Shown here piece after piece: positions 27,856-37,914 of a stretch of 64,000 nt of DNA; within the stretch, counting starts at the first letter, position 1, and every line of letters begins with the position of its first letter. The notes under the pieces were generated by a model that was given only the letters and a program-made list of their open reading frames with translations, had not been told where the DNA came from and searched no databases. The position numbers were made by a program, and so were the translations under genes. Source of the DNA: Rhodoferax sp. GW822-FHT02A01 (GTDB lineage Bacteria > Pseudomonadota > Gammaproteobacteria > Burkholderiales > Burkholderiaceae_C). Where the stretch lies: contig NZ_CP152376.1 in assembly GCF_038784515.1 (NCBI RefSeq), positions 1,178,001 to 1,242,000 on the forward strand. Direction: 5' to 3'.

Positions 27856-28749
27856 ATGAGCATCTTCATCAATAAAGACACCAAGGTCATCACCCAGGGC
27901 ATTACCGGCAAGACCGGTCAGTTCCACACGGAAAAGTGCCAGGAATACGCCAACGGCAAGAACTGCTTTGTGGCCGGCGTGAACCCCAAGAAGGCGGGCG
28001 AGTCCATCTTCAACATCCCAATCTACGCCTCCGTCAAGGAAGCCGCATCGGAAACCGGCGCTACCGTGTCGGTGATCTACGTGCCGCCCGCAGGCGCTGC
28101 TGCTGCCATCTGGGAAGCCGTGGAAGCCGATCTGGATCTGGCGATCTGCATTACCGAAGGCATTCCGGTCAAGGACATGCTCGAAGTGCGCAACCGTATG
28201 AAGGCCAAAGTGGCTGCGGGTGGCAAGGAGACTTTGCTGCTGGGCCCGAACTGCCCCGGCCTGATTACCCCTGAGGAAATCAAGATCGGCATCATGCCCG
28301 GACACATCCACCGCAAGGGCCGCATTGGTGTGGTCAGCCGCTCCGGCACGCTGACGTACGAAGCCGTGGCGCAGTTGACCGAAATCGGTCTGGGCCAGTC
28401 TTCTGCAGTTGGTATTGGTGGTGACCCCATCAACGGTTTGAAGCACATCGACGTGATGCGCGCCTTCAACGAAGATCCCGATACCGATGCCGTCATCATG
28501 ATCGGTGAAATCGGCGGGCCCGATGAAGCCGAGGCTGCACGCTGGTGCAAGGCCAACATGAAGAAGCCTATTGTTGGCTTCATCGCCGGTGTGACTGCCC
28601 CTGCGGGCAAGCGCATGGGACACGCAGGTGCCCTGATCTCCGGTGGTGCCGATACGGCCGATGCCAAGCTGGCCGTGATGGAAGAGTGTGGCTTCAAGGT
28701 CACACGCAATCCCTCCGAAATGGCTAAGCTGCTCAGGACCATTTTGTAG
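27856..28749 (+). CDS. sucD: Succinyl-CoA synthetase alpha subunit
   Basis: This 297-aa CoA-binding subunit starts MSIFINKDTKVITQGITGKTG and contains the CoA fold with VYVPPAGAAAAI, CITEGIPVKDML, NCPGLITP and the phospho-His segment; the active His is in GGAC-type context near KRMGHAGALISGG (about residue 255). It pairs with SucC. AAGGA lies upstream of the ATG. A small HTH gene starts only 13 bp after the stop. Confidence 0.92.
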   Translation: MSIFINKDTKVITQGITGKTGQFHTEKCQEYANGKNCFVAGVNPKKAGESIFNIPIYASVKEAASETGATVSVIYVPPAGAAAAIWEAVEADLDLAICITEGIPVKDMLEVRNRMKAKVAAGGKETLLLGPNCPGLITPEEIKIGIMPGHIHRKGRIGVVSRSGTLTYEAVAQLTEIGLGQSSAVGIGGDPINGLKHIDVMRAFNEDPDTDAVIMIGEIGGPDEAEAARWCKANMKKPIVGFIAGVTAPAGKRMGHAGALISGGADTADAKLAVMEECGFKVTRNPSEMAKLLRTIL

Positions 28750-28762
28750 TTTTGGATACCTC

Positions 28763-29068
28763 ATGAAGTCGCAAACCGCAACAGATGCACAGCGCGATGT
28801 GATACATCACCTGGATAGGGTTTGGCATTCGCTCTCGACGTGTGAAGCCAAGGTCGCCCGAATTTACCTACAAAACGCGAGCGATCTGGCCCACATGACA
28901 GTGAAGGAAGTTTCGCGCATGGCCCATGTCAGTCCGCCGACCGTTCTTCGGTTTTGCAGAAGAATCGGGTACAGCGGGTTTGCCGACTTCAAGAACAAAC
29001 TGCTGACCGTGCCTGAAGAGCAGCACTCTCAAACGCCTATTGCTCAGGCTCCACAAACGGTGCCATAG
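28763..29068 (+). CDS. RpiR-type HTH domain protein without SIS domain
   Basis: This 101-aa protein matches the N-terminal HTH of RpiR-family regulators (DRVWHSLSTCEAKVARIYLQ, LAHMTVKEVSRMAHVSPPTVLRFCRRIGYSGFADFKNKL, residues about 12-83) and then ends within 20 residues, without the C-terminal SIS sugar-binding domain (full proteins are about 280 aa). It is either a domain-only regulator or the remnant of one truncated at the junction with the convergent MFS gene, whose 3' end overlaps it by 32 bp. It starts 13 bp after sucD. Binding phosphorylated sugars is not possible without SIS; its targets are unknown. Confidence 0.75.
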   Translation: MKSQTATDAQRDVIHHLDRVWHSLSTCEAKVARIYLQNASDLAHMTVKEVSRMAHVSPPTVLRFCRRIGYSGFADFKNKLLTVPEEQHSQTPIAQAPQTVP

Positions 29069-30320
29069 GGCGGCTGTGCTCAAAGTCCGGGCGGCGCGGG
29101 TCCATCTGCAGCACGGCTTGCGAGCCGCCACCCATGACCACGTAGTCGGTCTTGTGGCTGGTCGTTGACGCGTGGATGAAACGCTGCGGCGCGAACACCC
29201 AGATGCTCACGCACACCAGGCCCAGCACAATGGCAAAGTACAGCATCAGCGCCTCCGGCCCCAGCAGATCCATCACGCCCCCGGCCAGCGTAGGCCCCAC
29301 GGTGGAACCGATGCCGTACAGCAGCAACAGGCCACTGGTAACTTCCAGCACGCGGCTAGGGTCGATCAGGTCGTTCACGTGGGCCACGCTCAGGCCGTAG
29401 ATGGACATGGACAGGCCGCCATACACAATGCCCAGCGCGATCAGCGAGGCCTCGTATTCGCGTGCCAGATAGAACCCCACGCCGGACACTGCGGCACTGG
29501 CCATGCAGACCCAGAACAGCACCCAGCGTCGGTCGTACCGGTCCGAGAGTTGCCCGATGGGCCACTGACCGGCAGCGCCGCCCAGAATGGTGGCCGCCAT
29601 GAAGGTGGCAATGCCGCGCTCGCTGTAACCCACACCCTGGCCGAACACATGGCCCAGGCTGTAGAAGGCACCGCCCAGCAGCCCTGATGCGATGGTTCCG
29701 ATCACACCAATGGGCGAGATATAGATCAGGTCCTTGAGCACAAAGCGCGGCGCTTCCATGGTTTCGGGTTCGGTCACCGGTGTCAGCGTGATGGGGATCA
29801 GCGCAAAGGAAAACAGGATCGACACCAGCGCGAACGGCACAAATCCAAACCGGTCCCCCACCAATATCAGCCATTGCCCCAGCGCCATGGAGATGCCGCT
29901 GACCGCCATGTAGGCTGCAAACACCTTGCCACGCTGCGCGGTGGTGGCCACCACATTGAGCCAGCTCTCCACCACGATGTACAGGCCGACCAGGCACACG
30001 CCGGTGACGAAGCGCAGGATGCCCCAGGCCAGCGCATTGGTCCACAGCGCATGGAACATGGGGATGGCCGACGCGATGGAAGCCATGGCGGCAAAGGCGC
30101 GGATGTGGCCTACGCTGCGGATGATGGCCGGGCAGGCATAGGTGCCGTAGACAAAGCCCGCAAAATAGGCCGACATCACCAACCCGGTCACCAAGCTCGA
30201 GAAATGCGCAGAGCCCGCCTGCACGCCGATGGCTGCAAATAGCAACCCCGTTCCTACCACCAGCATGGCCAGCCCGCTCAGCAACGAAGCCAGAGGAAGC
30301 AGGAGTTTGTTGATGCCCAT
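29037..30320 (-). CDS. MFS transporter (YcaD-like)
   Basis: This 427-aa transporter has 12 predicted helices (first at about 9-33) and a cytoplasmic C-terminal tail of about 55 residues. Loop motifs VESWLNVVATTAQRGKVFAAYM and GQLSDRYDRRWVL are those of the YcaD/sugar-phosphate-like MFS group. The substrate cannot be told. Its start is 63 bp downstream of the mttB stop with a terminator between, so it is a separate unit. Its last codons overlap the RpiR-like gene on the other strand. Confidence 0.8.
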   Translation of the reverse strand: MGINKLLLPLASLLSGLAMLVVGTGLLFAAIGVQAGSAHFSSLVTGLVMSAYFAGFVYGTYACPAIIRSVGHIRAFAAMASIASAIPMFHALWTNALAWGILRFVTGVCLVGLYIVVESWLNVVATTAQRGKVFAAYMAVSGISMALGQWLILVGDRFGFVPFALVSILFSFALIPITLTPVTEPETMEAPRFVLKDLIYISPIGVIGTIASGLLGGAFYSLGHVFGQGVGYSERGIATFMAATILGGAAGQWPIGQLSDRYDRRWVLFWVCMASAAVSGVGFYLAREYEASLIALGIVYGGLSMSIYGLSVAHVNDLIDPSRVLEVTSGLLLLYGIGSTVGPTLAGGVMDLLGPEALMLYFAIVLGLVCVSIWVFAPQRFIHASTTSHKTDYVVMGGGSQAVLQMDPRRPDFEHSRPMAPFVEPEQ

Positions 30321-30331
30321 AGCGCCCCAAT

Positions 30332-30366
30332 AAAAAAAGGCGCGCTGCCAAATAGCAACGCGCCTT
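30332..30366 (-). terminator. Rho-independent terminator of mttB
   Basis: On the minus strand AAGGCGCGTTGC and GCAGCGCGCCTT form a long stem around TATTTG, followed directly by a run of T residues (plus-strand A run at 30332-30338). It lies 17 bp after the mttB stop, in the gap before the MFS gene. Confidence 0.85.
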
Positions 30367-30383
30367 GCGATGTTAAACCGGGA

Positions 30384-31967
30384 TCAGACGTTGGAATCGG
30401 CGAAAGAACCTTTGCGGCGGTTTACGTAGTCCAGAATGGCTTCGTCGGTGGCCACGTCCAGAGCCGGTGCTTCGTATTCAGCCAGCTGCTTCTTCCACAG
30501 GGTGTTGGCACGGGCCGTGAGGTCACGTGAGCCTTCGGCTTCCCATTGCTCGAAGCTGTTGTTGTCGGTAATGGGCGAGCGGTAGAAGGCGCTCTCGAAG
30601 TTGGCTTGCGTATGCGCACAGCCCAGGAAGTGCTTGCCCGGACCGACTTCACGGATGGCATCCATGGCCTGGCCGTTTTCCGACAGGTCCACACCCGCCA
30701 GAAGCGTGTGCATCATGCCGGCCTGATCCACATCCATGATGAACTTCTCATACCCCATGGACAGACCGCCTTCGAGCCAGCCTGCGGTGTGCAGCACAAA
30801 GTTCACGCCACCCAGGCAGGTGGGCAACAAGGTGTTGGCCGATTCGGAAGCCGCTTGCGCATCGGAAATCTTGGAGCCACACAGGCCACCACCGGAGCGG
30901 AACGGAACGCCCAGGCGACGTGCCAGCGCTGCCATCACGTACAGCACCAGCGCGGGCTCCGGCGTACCAAAGGTGGGAGCGCCCGACTGCATGGAGATGG
31001 AGGAGGCAAAGCTGCCCAGCACCACCGGCGCACCGGGGCTGCACAACTGCACAAAGGCCATGCCGGCCAGTGCTTCGGCGAGTGTCTGCGCGGCCGTACC
31101 CGCAACCGTCACCGGCGACATGGCGCCAGCCAGGATGAAGGGCGTGATGATGGTGGCCTGGTTGTTGCGCGCATAGACCTTGGCCGCACCCAGCATGGTC
31201 TCGTCAAAGGTCATAGGCGAGTTGGCGTTGATCAGGTTGATGATCGCCGTGCGGGGCTTGCCGGTCAGCGGGTCAATCCAGTTGTCGCCGAACAGCAGCT
31301 TGGTCATCTCCACTGTGTCCTGCGCACGCTCGGGATGCGTGACCGAGCCCATGAAGGGCTTGTCGCTGAACTTCATATGGGAATAGACCATGTCGAAGTG
31401 GCGCTTGTTCACCGGCAGATCAACCGGCTCGCAAATCGTTCCACCCGAGTGGTGGATGGGGTTGGCCATGTAGGCCAGCTTCACGAAGTTCTGGAAGTCC
31501 TGGATGGTGGCGTAGCGGCGGCCACCTTCGAGGTCACGCACAAAGGGTGAGCCGTAGGCCGGCGCAAACACGGTGTTCTTGCCACCGATCACCACGCTGC
31601 GGGCGGCGTTGCGGGCATGCTGGGTGAACTCGCGCGGGGCGTTGTCCTGCACGATCTTGCGGGCCAGGCCACGGGGAAAACGCACGCGTTCGCCCTTGAC
31701 GTCACAGCCGGCGTTGCGGAACAGTTCCAGCGCTTCGGCGTCATCACGAAAGTCGATGCCGGTTTCTTCCAATATCGTGTCGGCATTGCGCTCGATAATG
31801 GCCAGGCCTTCTTCATCGAGCACTTCAAAGTACGGGATCTTGCGGGTGATGTAGGGAACCGATTGGGTGCTACGGGCCGAGCGCGCTGCGCGCTTGGCCT
31901 CACGGCCACCACCGGCACGGCGTCCGCGGGGGGCTTCGGTTTCTGTTTGTTCAACGGTGTCGGTCAT
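30384..31967 (-). CDS. MttB-family methyltransferase (non-pyrrolysine)
   Basis: This 527-aa protein belongs to the trimethylamine:corrinoid methyltransferase superfamily. Archaeal MttB carries pyrrolysine encoded by an in-frame UAG; here the frame is continuous, so it is the non-Pyl branch, in which the clostridial-type MtgB demethylates glycine betaine. Seen are a disordered basic N terminus (2-32), the barrel with PIHHSGGTICEPVDLP, NSPMTFDETML, FILAGAMSPVTVAGT, and the block RSGGGLCGSKISDAQAASES. The start at 31967 has GGAGAG upstream. No corrinoid-binding partner gene is in the window. Nearby sarcosine oxidase, folate and dimethylglycine genes support a methylated-amine substrate, inferred. 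Confidence 0.85.
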   Translation of the reverse strand: MTDTVEQTETEAPRGRRAGGGREAKRAARSARSTQSVPYITRKIPYFEVLDEEGLAIIERNADTILEETGIDFRDDAEALELFRNAGCDVKGERVRFPRGLARKIVQDNAPREFTQHARNAARSVVIGGKNTVFAPAYGSPFVRDLEGGRRYATIQDFQNFVKLAYMANPIHHSGGTICEPVDLPVNKRHFDMVYSHMKFSDKPFMGSVTHPERAQDTVEMTKLLFGDNWIDPLTGKPRTAIINLINANSPMTFDETMLGAAKVYARNNQATIITPFILAGAMSPVTVAGTAAQTLAEALAGMAFVQLCSPGAPVVLGSFASSISMQSGAPTFGTPEPALVLYVMAALARRLGVPFRSGGGLCGSKISDAQAASESANTLLPTCLGGVNFVLHTAGWLEGGLSMGYEKFIMDVDQAGMMHTLLAGVDLSENGQAMDAIREVGPGKHFLGCAHTQANFESAFYRSPITDNNSFEQWEAEGSRDLTARANTLWKKQLAEYEAPALDVATDEAILDYVNRRKGSFADSNV

Positions 31968-31996
31968 GCGGTCTCTCCAGTGCCTGATGCGTGCCC

Positions 31997-32045
31997 GCAT
32001 GAGTAATATTCATGCGCTGCAATATGAATAGTCATAGTATTGCAG
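31997..32045. promoter_or_regulatory. Two adjacent inverted repeats upstream of mttB
   Basis: GCATGA (31997-32002) pairs with TCATGC (32010-32015) around 7 bases, and CTGCAATA (32017-32024) pairs with TATTGCAG (32038-32045) around 13 bases, the second with an inner TGA/TCA pair. They start 30 bp upstream of the mttB ATG in the gap shared with folD, a typical position for operators. The rest of the gap up to 32220 shows no gene. Confidence 0.6.
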
Positions 32046-32220
32046 CCCTCGCCCATAGGCTTGACCTGTTTGCGACACGCATTTGCATGTAAACGCCGCC
32101 GCCTTTGCGCACTCCGGAGTTTGTCGCTTTCGCGCCGCCCCAAGTCGCCTCATGCACCTCTTGCGCCCACGTGCGGCCCTAGCATTCACACCGTCTTTAA
32201 CCCCATCGCGAGAGTGGAAT

Positions 32221-33105
32221 ATGGTCGCCAAAATCATCGACGGCAACGCCGTAGCCCGGCATGTGCGCCAGGAGTGCAAGGAGCAGACGCAGGCGCTCAA
32301 GGCCCAGGGCGTCACACCCGGGCTGGCTGTCATCATCGTGGGGGACAACCCGGCCTCCAAGGTCTATGTCGCCAACAAGGTCAAGGCCTGTACCGAAGTG
32401 GGACTGGCCTCTACCGTCTATGCCTTTGAGGCCGATACCCCCGACACCGTGGTGGAGGCCAAGATCCAGGCGCTCAACGCAGACCCTGCTGTACACGGCA
32501 TCCTGGTGCAACTCCCCCTGCCCGCCCACTACGACGCCAAGCGCGTGCTGGCCTGCATCTCGGTGGACAAGGACGTGGACGGTTTTCACCTCTACAACGT
32601 GGGTGCACTGGCCCAGGGCGAGACAGTGTTTCCGCCGTGCACACCCTACGGTGTGTCCAAAATGCTGGAGTACGAGAACATCCCCGTGGCCGGGCAGAAC
32701 GTGGTGGTGGTGGGCGCCAGCAACATCGTGGGCAAGCCCATGGCCATGATGCTGATGCAGCGCGATGCCACCGTGGCCATCTGCCATGCCAAGACGCGTG
32801 ACCTGGCGCAGTTCACCATCCTGGCCGACATCCTGGTGGTGGCTGCCGGTGTGCCTAACCTGATCCTGCCGCAGATGGTGCGTACCGGCGCGGTGGTGAT
32901 CGACGTGGGCATCAACCGCCTGCCCAACGGCAAGCTGGTGGGCGATGTGGACTTTGAGGGCGTGCGCCAGAAGGCTTCCTACATCTCGCCGGTGCCGGGT
33001 GGCGTGGGGCCCATGACCATCACCATGCTGGTCCACAACACGGTGCAGGCCGCCAAACGCAGCCTGGCCGGCGCCGAGGCGCAACTAACCGAGAGCCTGG
33101 CTTAG
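32221..33105 (+). CDS. folD: Methylenetetrahydrofolate dehydrogenase/cyclohydrolase
   Basis: This 294-aa bifunctional enzyme oxidises 5,10-methylene-THF to methenyl-THF and hydrolyses it to 10-formyl-THF. The catalytic Lys is K53 in KVYVANKVKA; HGILVQLPLPAH, DKDVDGFH, VVVGASNIVGKPMA and the terminal PVPGGVGPMT are diagnostic. The ATG at 32221 follows GAGAGTGG; a longer frame upstream has no homology. It is divergent from mttB and overlaps convergent lepB by 4 bp. It can process C1 units released by sarcosine and dimethylglycine oxidation. Confidence 0.95.
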   Translation: MVAKIIDGNAVARHVRQECKEQTQALKAQGVTPGLAVIIVGDNPASKVYVANKVKACTEVGLASTVYAFEADTPDTVVEAKIQALNADPAVHGILVQLPLPAHYDAKRVLACISVDKDVDGFHLYNVGALAQGETVFPPCTPYGVSKMLEYENIPVAGQNVVVVGASNIVGKPMAMMLMQRDATVAICHAKTRDLAQFTILADILVVAAGVPNLILPQMVRTGAVVIDVGINRLPNGKLVGDVDFEGVRQKASYISPVPGGVGPMTITMLVHNTVQAAKRSLAGAEAQLTESLA

Positions 33106-33767
33106 AGACGTTGGCCGAAGCGCTCAATGCGCGGCAGCCAATTGCCCAGCATGTCGGCCGAGACCACGATGTGGTGGGCGCGGCCGATCAGCAGATTGCG
33201 GGGCACAAAGCCGATGTAGCGCGAGTCGGCGCTGTTGTCGCGGTTGTCACCCAGAAAGAAGTAGTTGCCCTCGGGCACGGTCACCGGGCCGAAGTTGCGC
33301 CGCGCCGATACCTGCGGCAGAAACTGCACCGCATGGGCACCTTCCTGCGTATGTTCAACGGCTCTCAAGGCGGCCATGGTGTGTTCCCGGTCCACCCGGT
33401 CCTGCAGCAACTCCAGGCCATCGTAGGCACTGGGCTGGCCGTTGATGTACAGCACCTCATTGCGCATTTCCACGGTGTCGCCGGGCAGTGCCACCAGGCG
33501 CTTGATCAGCCGCACGCCATCCTTGGGCGAGTTGAAGGTGACCACATCGCCGCGCTGCGGCGTGCCCAGCGCGAACAGCACCGTGTCGGTCAGCGGCAGC
33601 TTGAAGTCATAGGCCAGCCGGTTGACCAGCACCACATCGCCTTCTTGCAGTGTGGGCCGCATGGAGCCGGAGGGCACCGGATTCCAGTCGGCAATGGCCA
33701 GACGGAAGAAACCGAAACACAGAAGGAAGGCAATGAATCCACGGTTGCCCTTCAGCCACTTTTTCAT
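33102..33767 (-). CDS. lepB: Signal peptidase I
   Basis: This 221-aa membrane-anchored protease has one N-terminal helix (about 9-26), the catalytic Ser S35 in PSGSMRPTL, the general-base Lys K89 in [12 protein letters not shown], and the late [16 protein letters not shown] box. It is shorter than the two-helix main LepB of many proteobacteria, so it may be a second, specialised signal peptidase. The start at 33767 ([10 protein letters not shown]) is chosen because the longer frame adds residues without homology. Confidence 0.92.
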   Translation of the reverse strand: MKKWLKGNRGFIAFLLCFGFFRLAIADWNPVPSGSMRPTLQEGDVVLVNRLAYDFKLPLTDTVLFALGTPQRGDVVTFNSPKDGVRLIKRLVALPGDTVEMRNEVLYINGQPSAYDGLELLQDRVDREHTMAALRAVEHTQEGAHAVQFLPQVSARRNFGPVTVPEGNYFFLGDNRDNSADSRYIGFVPRNLLIGRAHHIVVSADMLGNWLPRIERFGQRL

Positions 33768-33960
33768 GATTCGCTCACTTGCTGGGAATGAAAATGTGTG
33801 CCATTTTGAGACGGCCCGCTGTTCCCGTAAACATCTTGCGGTTATCCCTTTTGCAGCGTGTCGCCCGCACATTCTCCCGTGTCGTAATACCGACACCGCC
33901 CGCAGGGCCAGTCTCGACAATCGATTGCATCCCCGTATCTACCCATCTAGAAGGACTGCA

Positions 33961-35223
33961 ATGGCATTGAACGCTACCCTGAATGAATTCGACCCCGAGC
34001 TGGGCGCCGCCATCGCTGCCGAAGCCGCGCGTCAGCAGGACCACCTGGAACTCATCGCTTCCGAGAACTACACCAGCCCGCGCGTGCTCGAAGCCCAGGG
34101 CAGCGTGCTCACCAACAAATACGCCGAAGGCTATCCCGGCAAGCGCTACTACGGTGGATGCGAATTCGTGGATGTGGCCGAGCAGTTGGCCATTGACCGC
34201 GCCAAGAAGCTCTTCGGCGCCGACTGGGCCAATGTGCAACCGCACTCGGGCTCCAGTGCCAATGCAGCGGTCTACATGGCGTTGCTGCAACCGGGCGACA
34301 CCATTCTGGGCATGAGCCTGGCCCACGGCGGCCACCTGACGCACGGCGCCAAGGTCAGCTTCTCCGGCAAGTTCTACAACGCCGAGCAGTACGGCATCGA
34401 CACCAGCACCGGCCTGATCGACTACGACGCGCTGGAAGCCCAGGCCATTGCCTGCAAGCCCAAGATGATCATTGCCGGCTTCTCGGCCTACAGCCGCTAT
34501 CTGGACTTCCCACGCTTTCGCGCCATTGCCGACAAGGTCGGTGCCTACCTGTTCGTGGACATGGCCCACGTGGCGGGCCTGGTGGCCGCAGGCCTCTATC
34601 CCAACCCGGTGCCCTACGCCGATGTGGTCACCACCACCACCCACAAGACGCTGCGCGGTCCGCGTGGCGGGCTGATTCTGTGCCGCGCCAATGCCGACAT
34701 CGAGAAGAAGCTCAACTCCATGGTCTTCCCCGGCACACAAGGCGGCCCGCTGATGCACGTGATTGCAGCCAAGGCCGTGGCCTTCCTCGAAGCGCTGCAG
34801 CCCGAATTCAAGTCCTACCAGACCCAGGTCGTAGCCAACGCCCGGGCCATGGCCGCCATCTTTGTGGCACGCGGCTACGACGTAGTGTCCGGCGGCACCG
34901 ACAACCACCTGATGCTGGTGAGCCTGATCCCCAAGGGTCTGACCGGCAAGGACGCCGACGCCGCACTGGGCCGTGCCCACATCACGGTCAACAAGAACTC
35001 GGTACCCAACGACCCGCAAAGCCCGTTCGTCACCAGCGGCATCCGCGTCGGCACACCCGCCATCACCACCCGCGGCTTCGGCGTAGACGAGTGCACGCAG
35101 GTGGCCACGGCCATGTGCGATGTGCTGGACTGCATGGCCGCCAAGGGTGACCTGGCCGCGGTCGAAAAGGACGTTGCCGCGCGCATCACCGCGCTGTGCC
35201 GCCGCTTCCCCGCTCCGGCCTGA
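33961..35223 (+). CDS. glyA: Serine hydroxymethyltransferase
   Basis: This 420-aa PLP enzyme converts glycine plus 5,10-methylene-THF to serine. The PLP Lys is K229 in [37 protein letters not shown] and the N-terminal LNEFDPELG match the family. AGAAGGA lies upstream of the ATG. It heads the run glyA-sdaA-soxBDAG (31 bp to sdaA), so it probably assimilates glycine and methylene-THF produced together by sarcosine oxidase. A copy tied to methylamine breakdown, possibly beside a housekeeping glyA elsewhere. Confidence 0.96.
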   Translation: MALNATLNEFDPELGAAIAAEAARQQDHLELIASENYTSPRVLEAQGSVLTNKYAEGYPGKRYYGGCEFVDVAEQLAIDRAKKLFGADWANVQPHSGSSANAAVYMALLQPGDTILGMSLAHGGHLTHGAKVSFSGKFYNAEQYGIDTSTGLIDYDALEAQAIACKPKMIIAGFSAYSRYLDFPRFRAIADKVGAYLFVDMAHVAGLVAAGLYPNPVPYADVVTTTTHKTLRGPRGGLILCRANADIEKKLNSMVFPGTQGGPLMHVIAAKAVAFLEALQPEFKSYQTQVVANARAMAAIFVARGYDVVSGGTDNHLMLVSLIPKGLTGKDADAALGRAHITVNKNSVPNDPQSPFVTSGIRVGTPAITTRGFGVDECTQVATAMCDVLDCMAAKGDLAAVEKDVAARITALCRRFPAPA

Positions 35224-35254
35224 CCGCACCCGCCCCAACCGAGCACCGCACACC

Positions 35255-36646
35255 ATGGCACTCAGTGTTTTTGACCTGTTCAAGATTGGCATAGGGCCAT
35301 CCTCCTCCCACACCGTGGGCCCCATGAAGGCGGCCGCCATGTTCGCCACGCGCCTGCGTGCCGAGGGCCTGATCGACCGCATTGCCCGCGTGGAAGTACG
35401 CATGTACGGCTCGCTGGGTGCCACCGGCAAGGGCCACGGCACTGATAAGGCAGTGATGCTGGGCCTGGAAGGCCTGATGCCCGACACCATCGACCCGGAC
35501 ACCATCGAGCCGCGCCTGCGCCACATGCGCAAGGAAGGCAAGCTGCTGCTGGGTGGCACCCACCCGCTGGTGTTTACCGAAAAGAGCGACCTCACCTTTC
35601 TGCGCCGCGAGGCACTGCCCTACCACTCCAACGGCGTGAAGTTCGTAGCCTTCGATGCCGAAGGCAACATCGTGACCGAGCGCCGTTACTTCTCGGTGGG
35701 CGGCGGCTTTGTGGTCTCGCAGGAAGAGGCCGACTCGCCGATGAACGATCCGGTCATCGTCTCCGACCCGACCAAGGTGAAGTACCCCTTCAGCAGCGGC
35801 GCAGACCTTCTCGGCATTGCCGCCGGCACCGGCCTGAGCATTGCCCAGATCATGCGGGTGAACGAGCAGTCCTGGCGCAGCGATGCAGAGGTCGACATCG
35901 GGCTGGACCGCATCTGGGACGCCATGAAAGCATGCGTGGACCGCGGCATCCGCACCGAGGGCCATCTGCCCGGCAACCTGCTGGTCAAGCGCCGCGCGCC
36001 GGAAGTGCACCGCTCCTTGAGCGCACATCCCGAAGAGGCCCTGCGCGATCAGCTCACCATCCTGGACTTCGTCAACGTCTATGCCATGGCGGTGAACGAG
36101 GAAAACGCAGCCGGCGGCCGCGTCGTCACGGCGCCCACCAATGGTGCCGCAGGCATCATCCCTGCGGTGATGCACTACTACTATCGCTTCATTCCGGGTG
36201 CCAACCAGAAGGGCATACGCGATTTCCTGCTCACGGCCGGTGCCGTCGGGCAGCTCTACAAGGAGAACGCCTCCATCAGCGGTGCCGAAGTCGGTTGCCA
36301 GGGTGAAGTCGGCGTGGCCTGCTCCATGGCTGCAGCCGGTTTGACCGCCGTCATGGGCGGAAGCCCCAAGCAGGTGGAAAATGCCGCAGAGATTGGCATG
36401 GAGCACAACCTGGGTCTGACCTGTGACCCGGTGGGCGGACGTGTGCAGATTCCCTGCATCGAGCGCAACGCCATGGGTTCCATCAAGGCACTCAATGCCG
36501 CGCGCATGGCGCTGCGTGGAGATGGCACGCATTTTGTATCGCTGGATCAAGTCATCAAGACCATGCGCGATACCGGTCGGGACATGATGACAAAATACAA
36601 AGAGACGAGCCGAGGGGGCCTGGCCGTCAACGTGATCGAATGCTGA
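35255..36646 (+). CDS. sdaA: L-serine dehydratase (iron-sulfur type)
   Basis: This 463-aa [4Fe-4S] enzyme deaminates serine to pyruvate and ammonia. The beta domain (starting [23 protein letters not shown]) is followed by the catalytic domain with [14 protein letters not shown], the cluster ligands in [16 protein letters not shown] and GLTCDPVGG, and a terminal Cys (C463, in VIEC*), the residue that in type II serine dehydratases tucks into the cluster site. It completes glycine to serine to pyruvate after GlyA. The soxB GTG start is 13 bp after its stop. Confidence 0.95.
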   Translation: MALSVFDLFKIGIGPSSSHTVGPMKAAAMFATRLRAEGLIDRIARVEVRMYGSLGATGKGHGTDKAVMLGLEGLMPDTIDPDTIEPRLRHMRKEGKLLLGGTHPLVFTEKSDLTFLRREALPYHSNGVKFVAFDAEGNIVTERRYFSVGGGFVVSQEEADSPMNDPVIVSDPTKVKYPFSSGADLLGIAAGTGLSIAQIMRVNEQSWRSDAEVDIGLDRIWDAMKACVDRGIRTEGHLPGNLLVKRRAPEVHRSLSAHPEEALRDQLTILDFVNVYAMAVNEENAAGGRVVTAPTNGAAGIIPAVMHYYYRFIPGANQKGIRDFLLTAGAVGQLYKENASISGAEVGCQGEVGVACSMAAAGLTAVMGGSPKQVENAAEIGMEHNLGLTCDPVGGRVQIPCIERNAMGSIKALNAARMALRGDGTHFVSLDQVIKTMRDTGRDMMTKYKETSRGGLAVNVIEC

Positions 36647-36659
36647 AAGAAAACATACT

Positions 36660-37907
36660 GTGAGCAACTTCTCCATCTTTTCCCTGGCACGCAATGCCAT
36701 GTCCTACCACGAGGACTGGCAAAAGCAGTGGCGCAGCCCCGCACCCAAGCGCAGTTACGACGCCATCATCGTAGGCGGTGGTGGCCATGGTCTGGCAACT
36801 GCCTATTACCTGGCCAAGGTGCACGGCATGCGCAACATCGCCGTGATCGAACGCGGCTGGCTGGGGGGCGGCAACACCGCACGCAACACCACCATCGTGC
36901 GTTCCAACTACCTGTGGGACGAAGCCACCCACCTGTACGAAAAAGCCATGGAACTGTGGGAGGGCCTGTCACAGGACCTGAACTACAACACCATGTTCAG
37001 CCAGCGCGGCGTCATGAACGTGGGCCACTCGCTGCAGGACATGCGCGACATCGAACGCCGCGTCAATGCCAACCGCCTCAATGGCGTGGACGGCCTGGTG
37101 CTCACGCCTGCGCAAGTGCAGGAAATCGTGCCCATCATGAACCAGACCTCGCTGCGTTATCCGGTGATGGGCGCGTCGTTCCAGCCGCGCGGCGGCGTGG
37201 CCCGCCACGACGCCATCGCCTGGGGCTTTGCCCGTGCGGCCGACCGTCTGGGCGTGGACATCATCCAGAACTGCGAAGTGGTGGGCTTCCAGCGTGAAGG
37301 CGACCAGATCACCGGCATTGAGACCACGCGCGGCACCATCCAGAGCAAGAAGATCGGCGTGGTCGCCGCCGGCCACAGTAGCGTGCTGGCCGCCATGGCC
37401 GGCATCCGCCTGCCGCTGGAAAGCCACCCGCTGCAGGCACTGGTGTCCGAACCCATGAAGCCCATCATCCACACCGTGGTGATGAGCAACGCCATCCACG
37501 CCTACGTGAGCCAGAGCGACAAGGGCGACCTGGTGATCGGTGCCGGCATCGACTCCTACGTGGGCTACGGCCAGCGCGGCAGCTTCCCGGTCATTGAACA
37601 CACGCTGCAGGCCATCTGCGAGATGTTCCCCATCTTCCGCCGCGTGCGCATGAACCGCCAGTGGGGCGGCATCGTTGACGTGGCACCCGACGCCTGTCCC
37701 ATCATCAGCAAGACGCACATCAAGGGTCTGTACTTCAACTGCGGTTGGGGCACGGGCGGCTTCAAGGCCACACCCGGCTCGGGCTGGGTCATGGCCCACA
37801 CCATTGCACAGGACAACCCGCACCCGTTGAACGCGGCGTTCTCCCTGAACCGCTTCAACACCGGCCACTTGATCGACGAACACGGCGCAGCCGCTGTTGC
37901 CCACTGA
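36660..37907 (+). CDS. soxB: Sarcosine oxidase beta subunit
   Basis: This 415-aa FAD/FMN subunit of heterotetrameric sarcosine oxidase oxidises sarcosine to glycine, passing the methyl carbon to THF. The FAD motif is [19 protein letters not shown] (34-52) and the covalent-FMN His aligns with H183 in [12 protein letters not shown]. The GTG start gives the family N terminus [19 protein letters not shown]; an ATG 13 codons later would cut it. First of soxBDAG, 13 bp after sdaA. Confidence 0.96.
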   Translation: MSNFSIFSLARNAMSYHEDWQKQWRSPAPKRSYDAIIVGGGGHGLATAYYLAKVHGMRNIAVIERGWLGGGNTARNTTIVRSNYLWDEATHLYEKAMELWEGLSQDLNYNTMFSQRGVMNVGHSLQDMRDIERRVNANRLNGVDGLVLTPAQVQEIVPIMNQTSLRYPVMGASFQPRGGVARHDAIAWGFARAADRLGVDIIQNCEVVGFQREGDQITGIETTRGTIQSKKIGVVAAGHSSVLAAMAGIRLPLESHPLQALVSEPMKPIIHTVVMSNAIHAYVSQSDKGDLVIGAGIDSYVGYGQRGSFPVIEHTLQAICEMFPIFRRVRMNRQWGGIVDVAPDACPIISKTHIKGLYFNCGWGTGGFKATPGSGWVMAHTIAQDNPHPLNAAFSLNRFNTGHLIDEHGAAAVAH

Positions 37908-37914
37908 AATAACC

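Noticed and set aside
30384..31967. Pyrrolysine-containing MttB
   Set aside because: There is no in-frame TAG within the gene and no pyl genes in the window.
33768..33960. A riboswitch in the glyA leader
   Set aside because: I could not find glycine, SAM or THF aptamer-like conserved blocks; the gap is short and unstructured to the eye.
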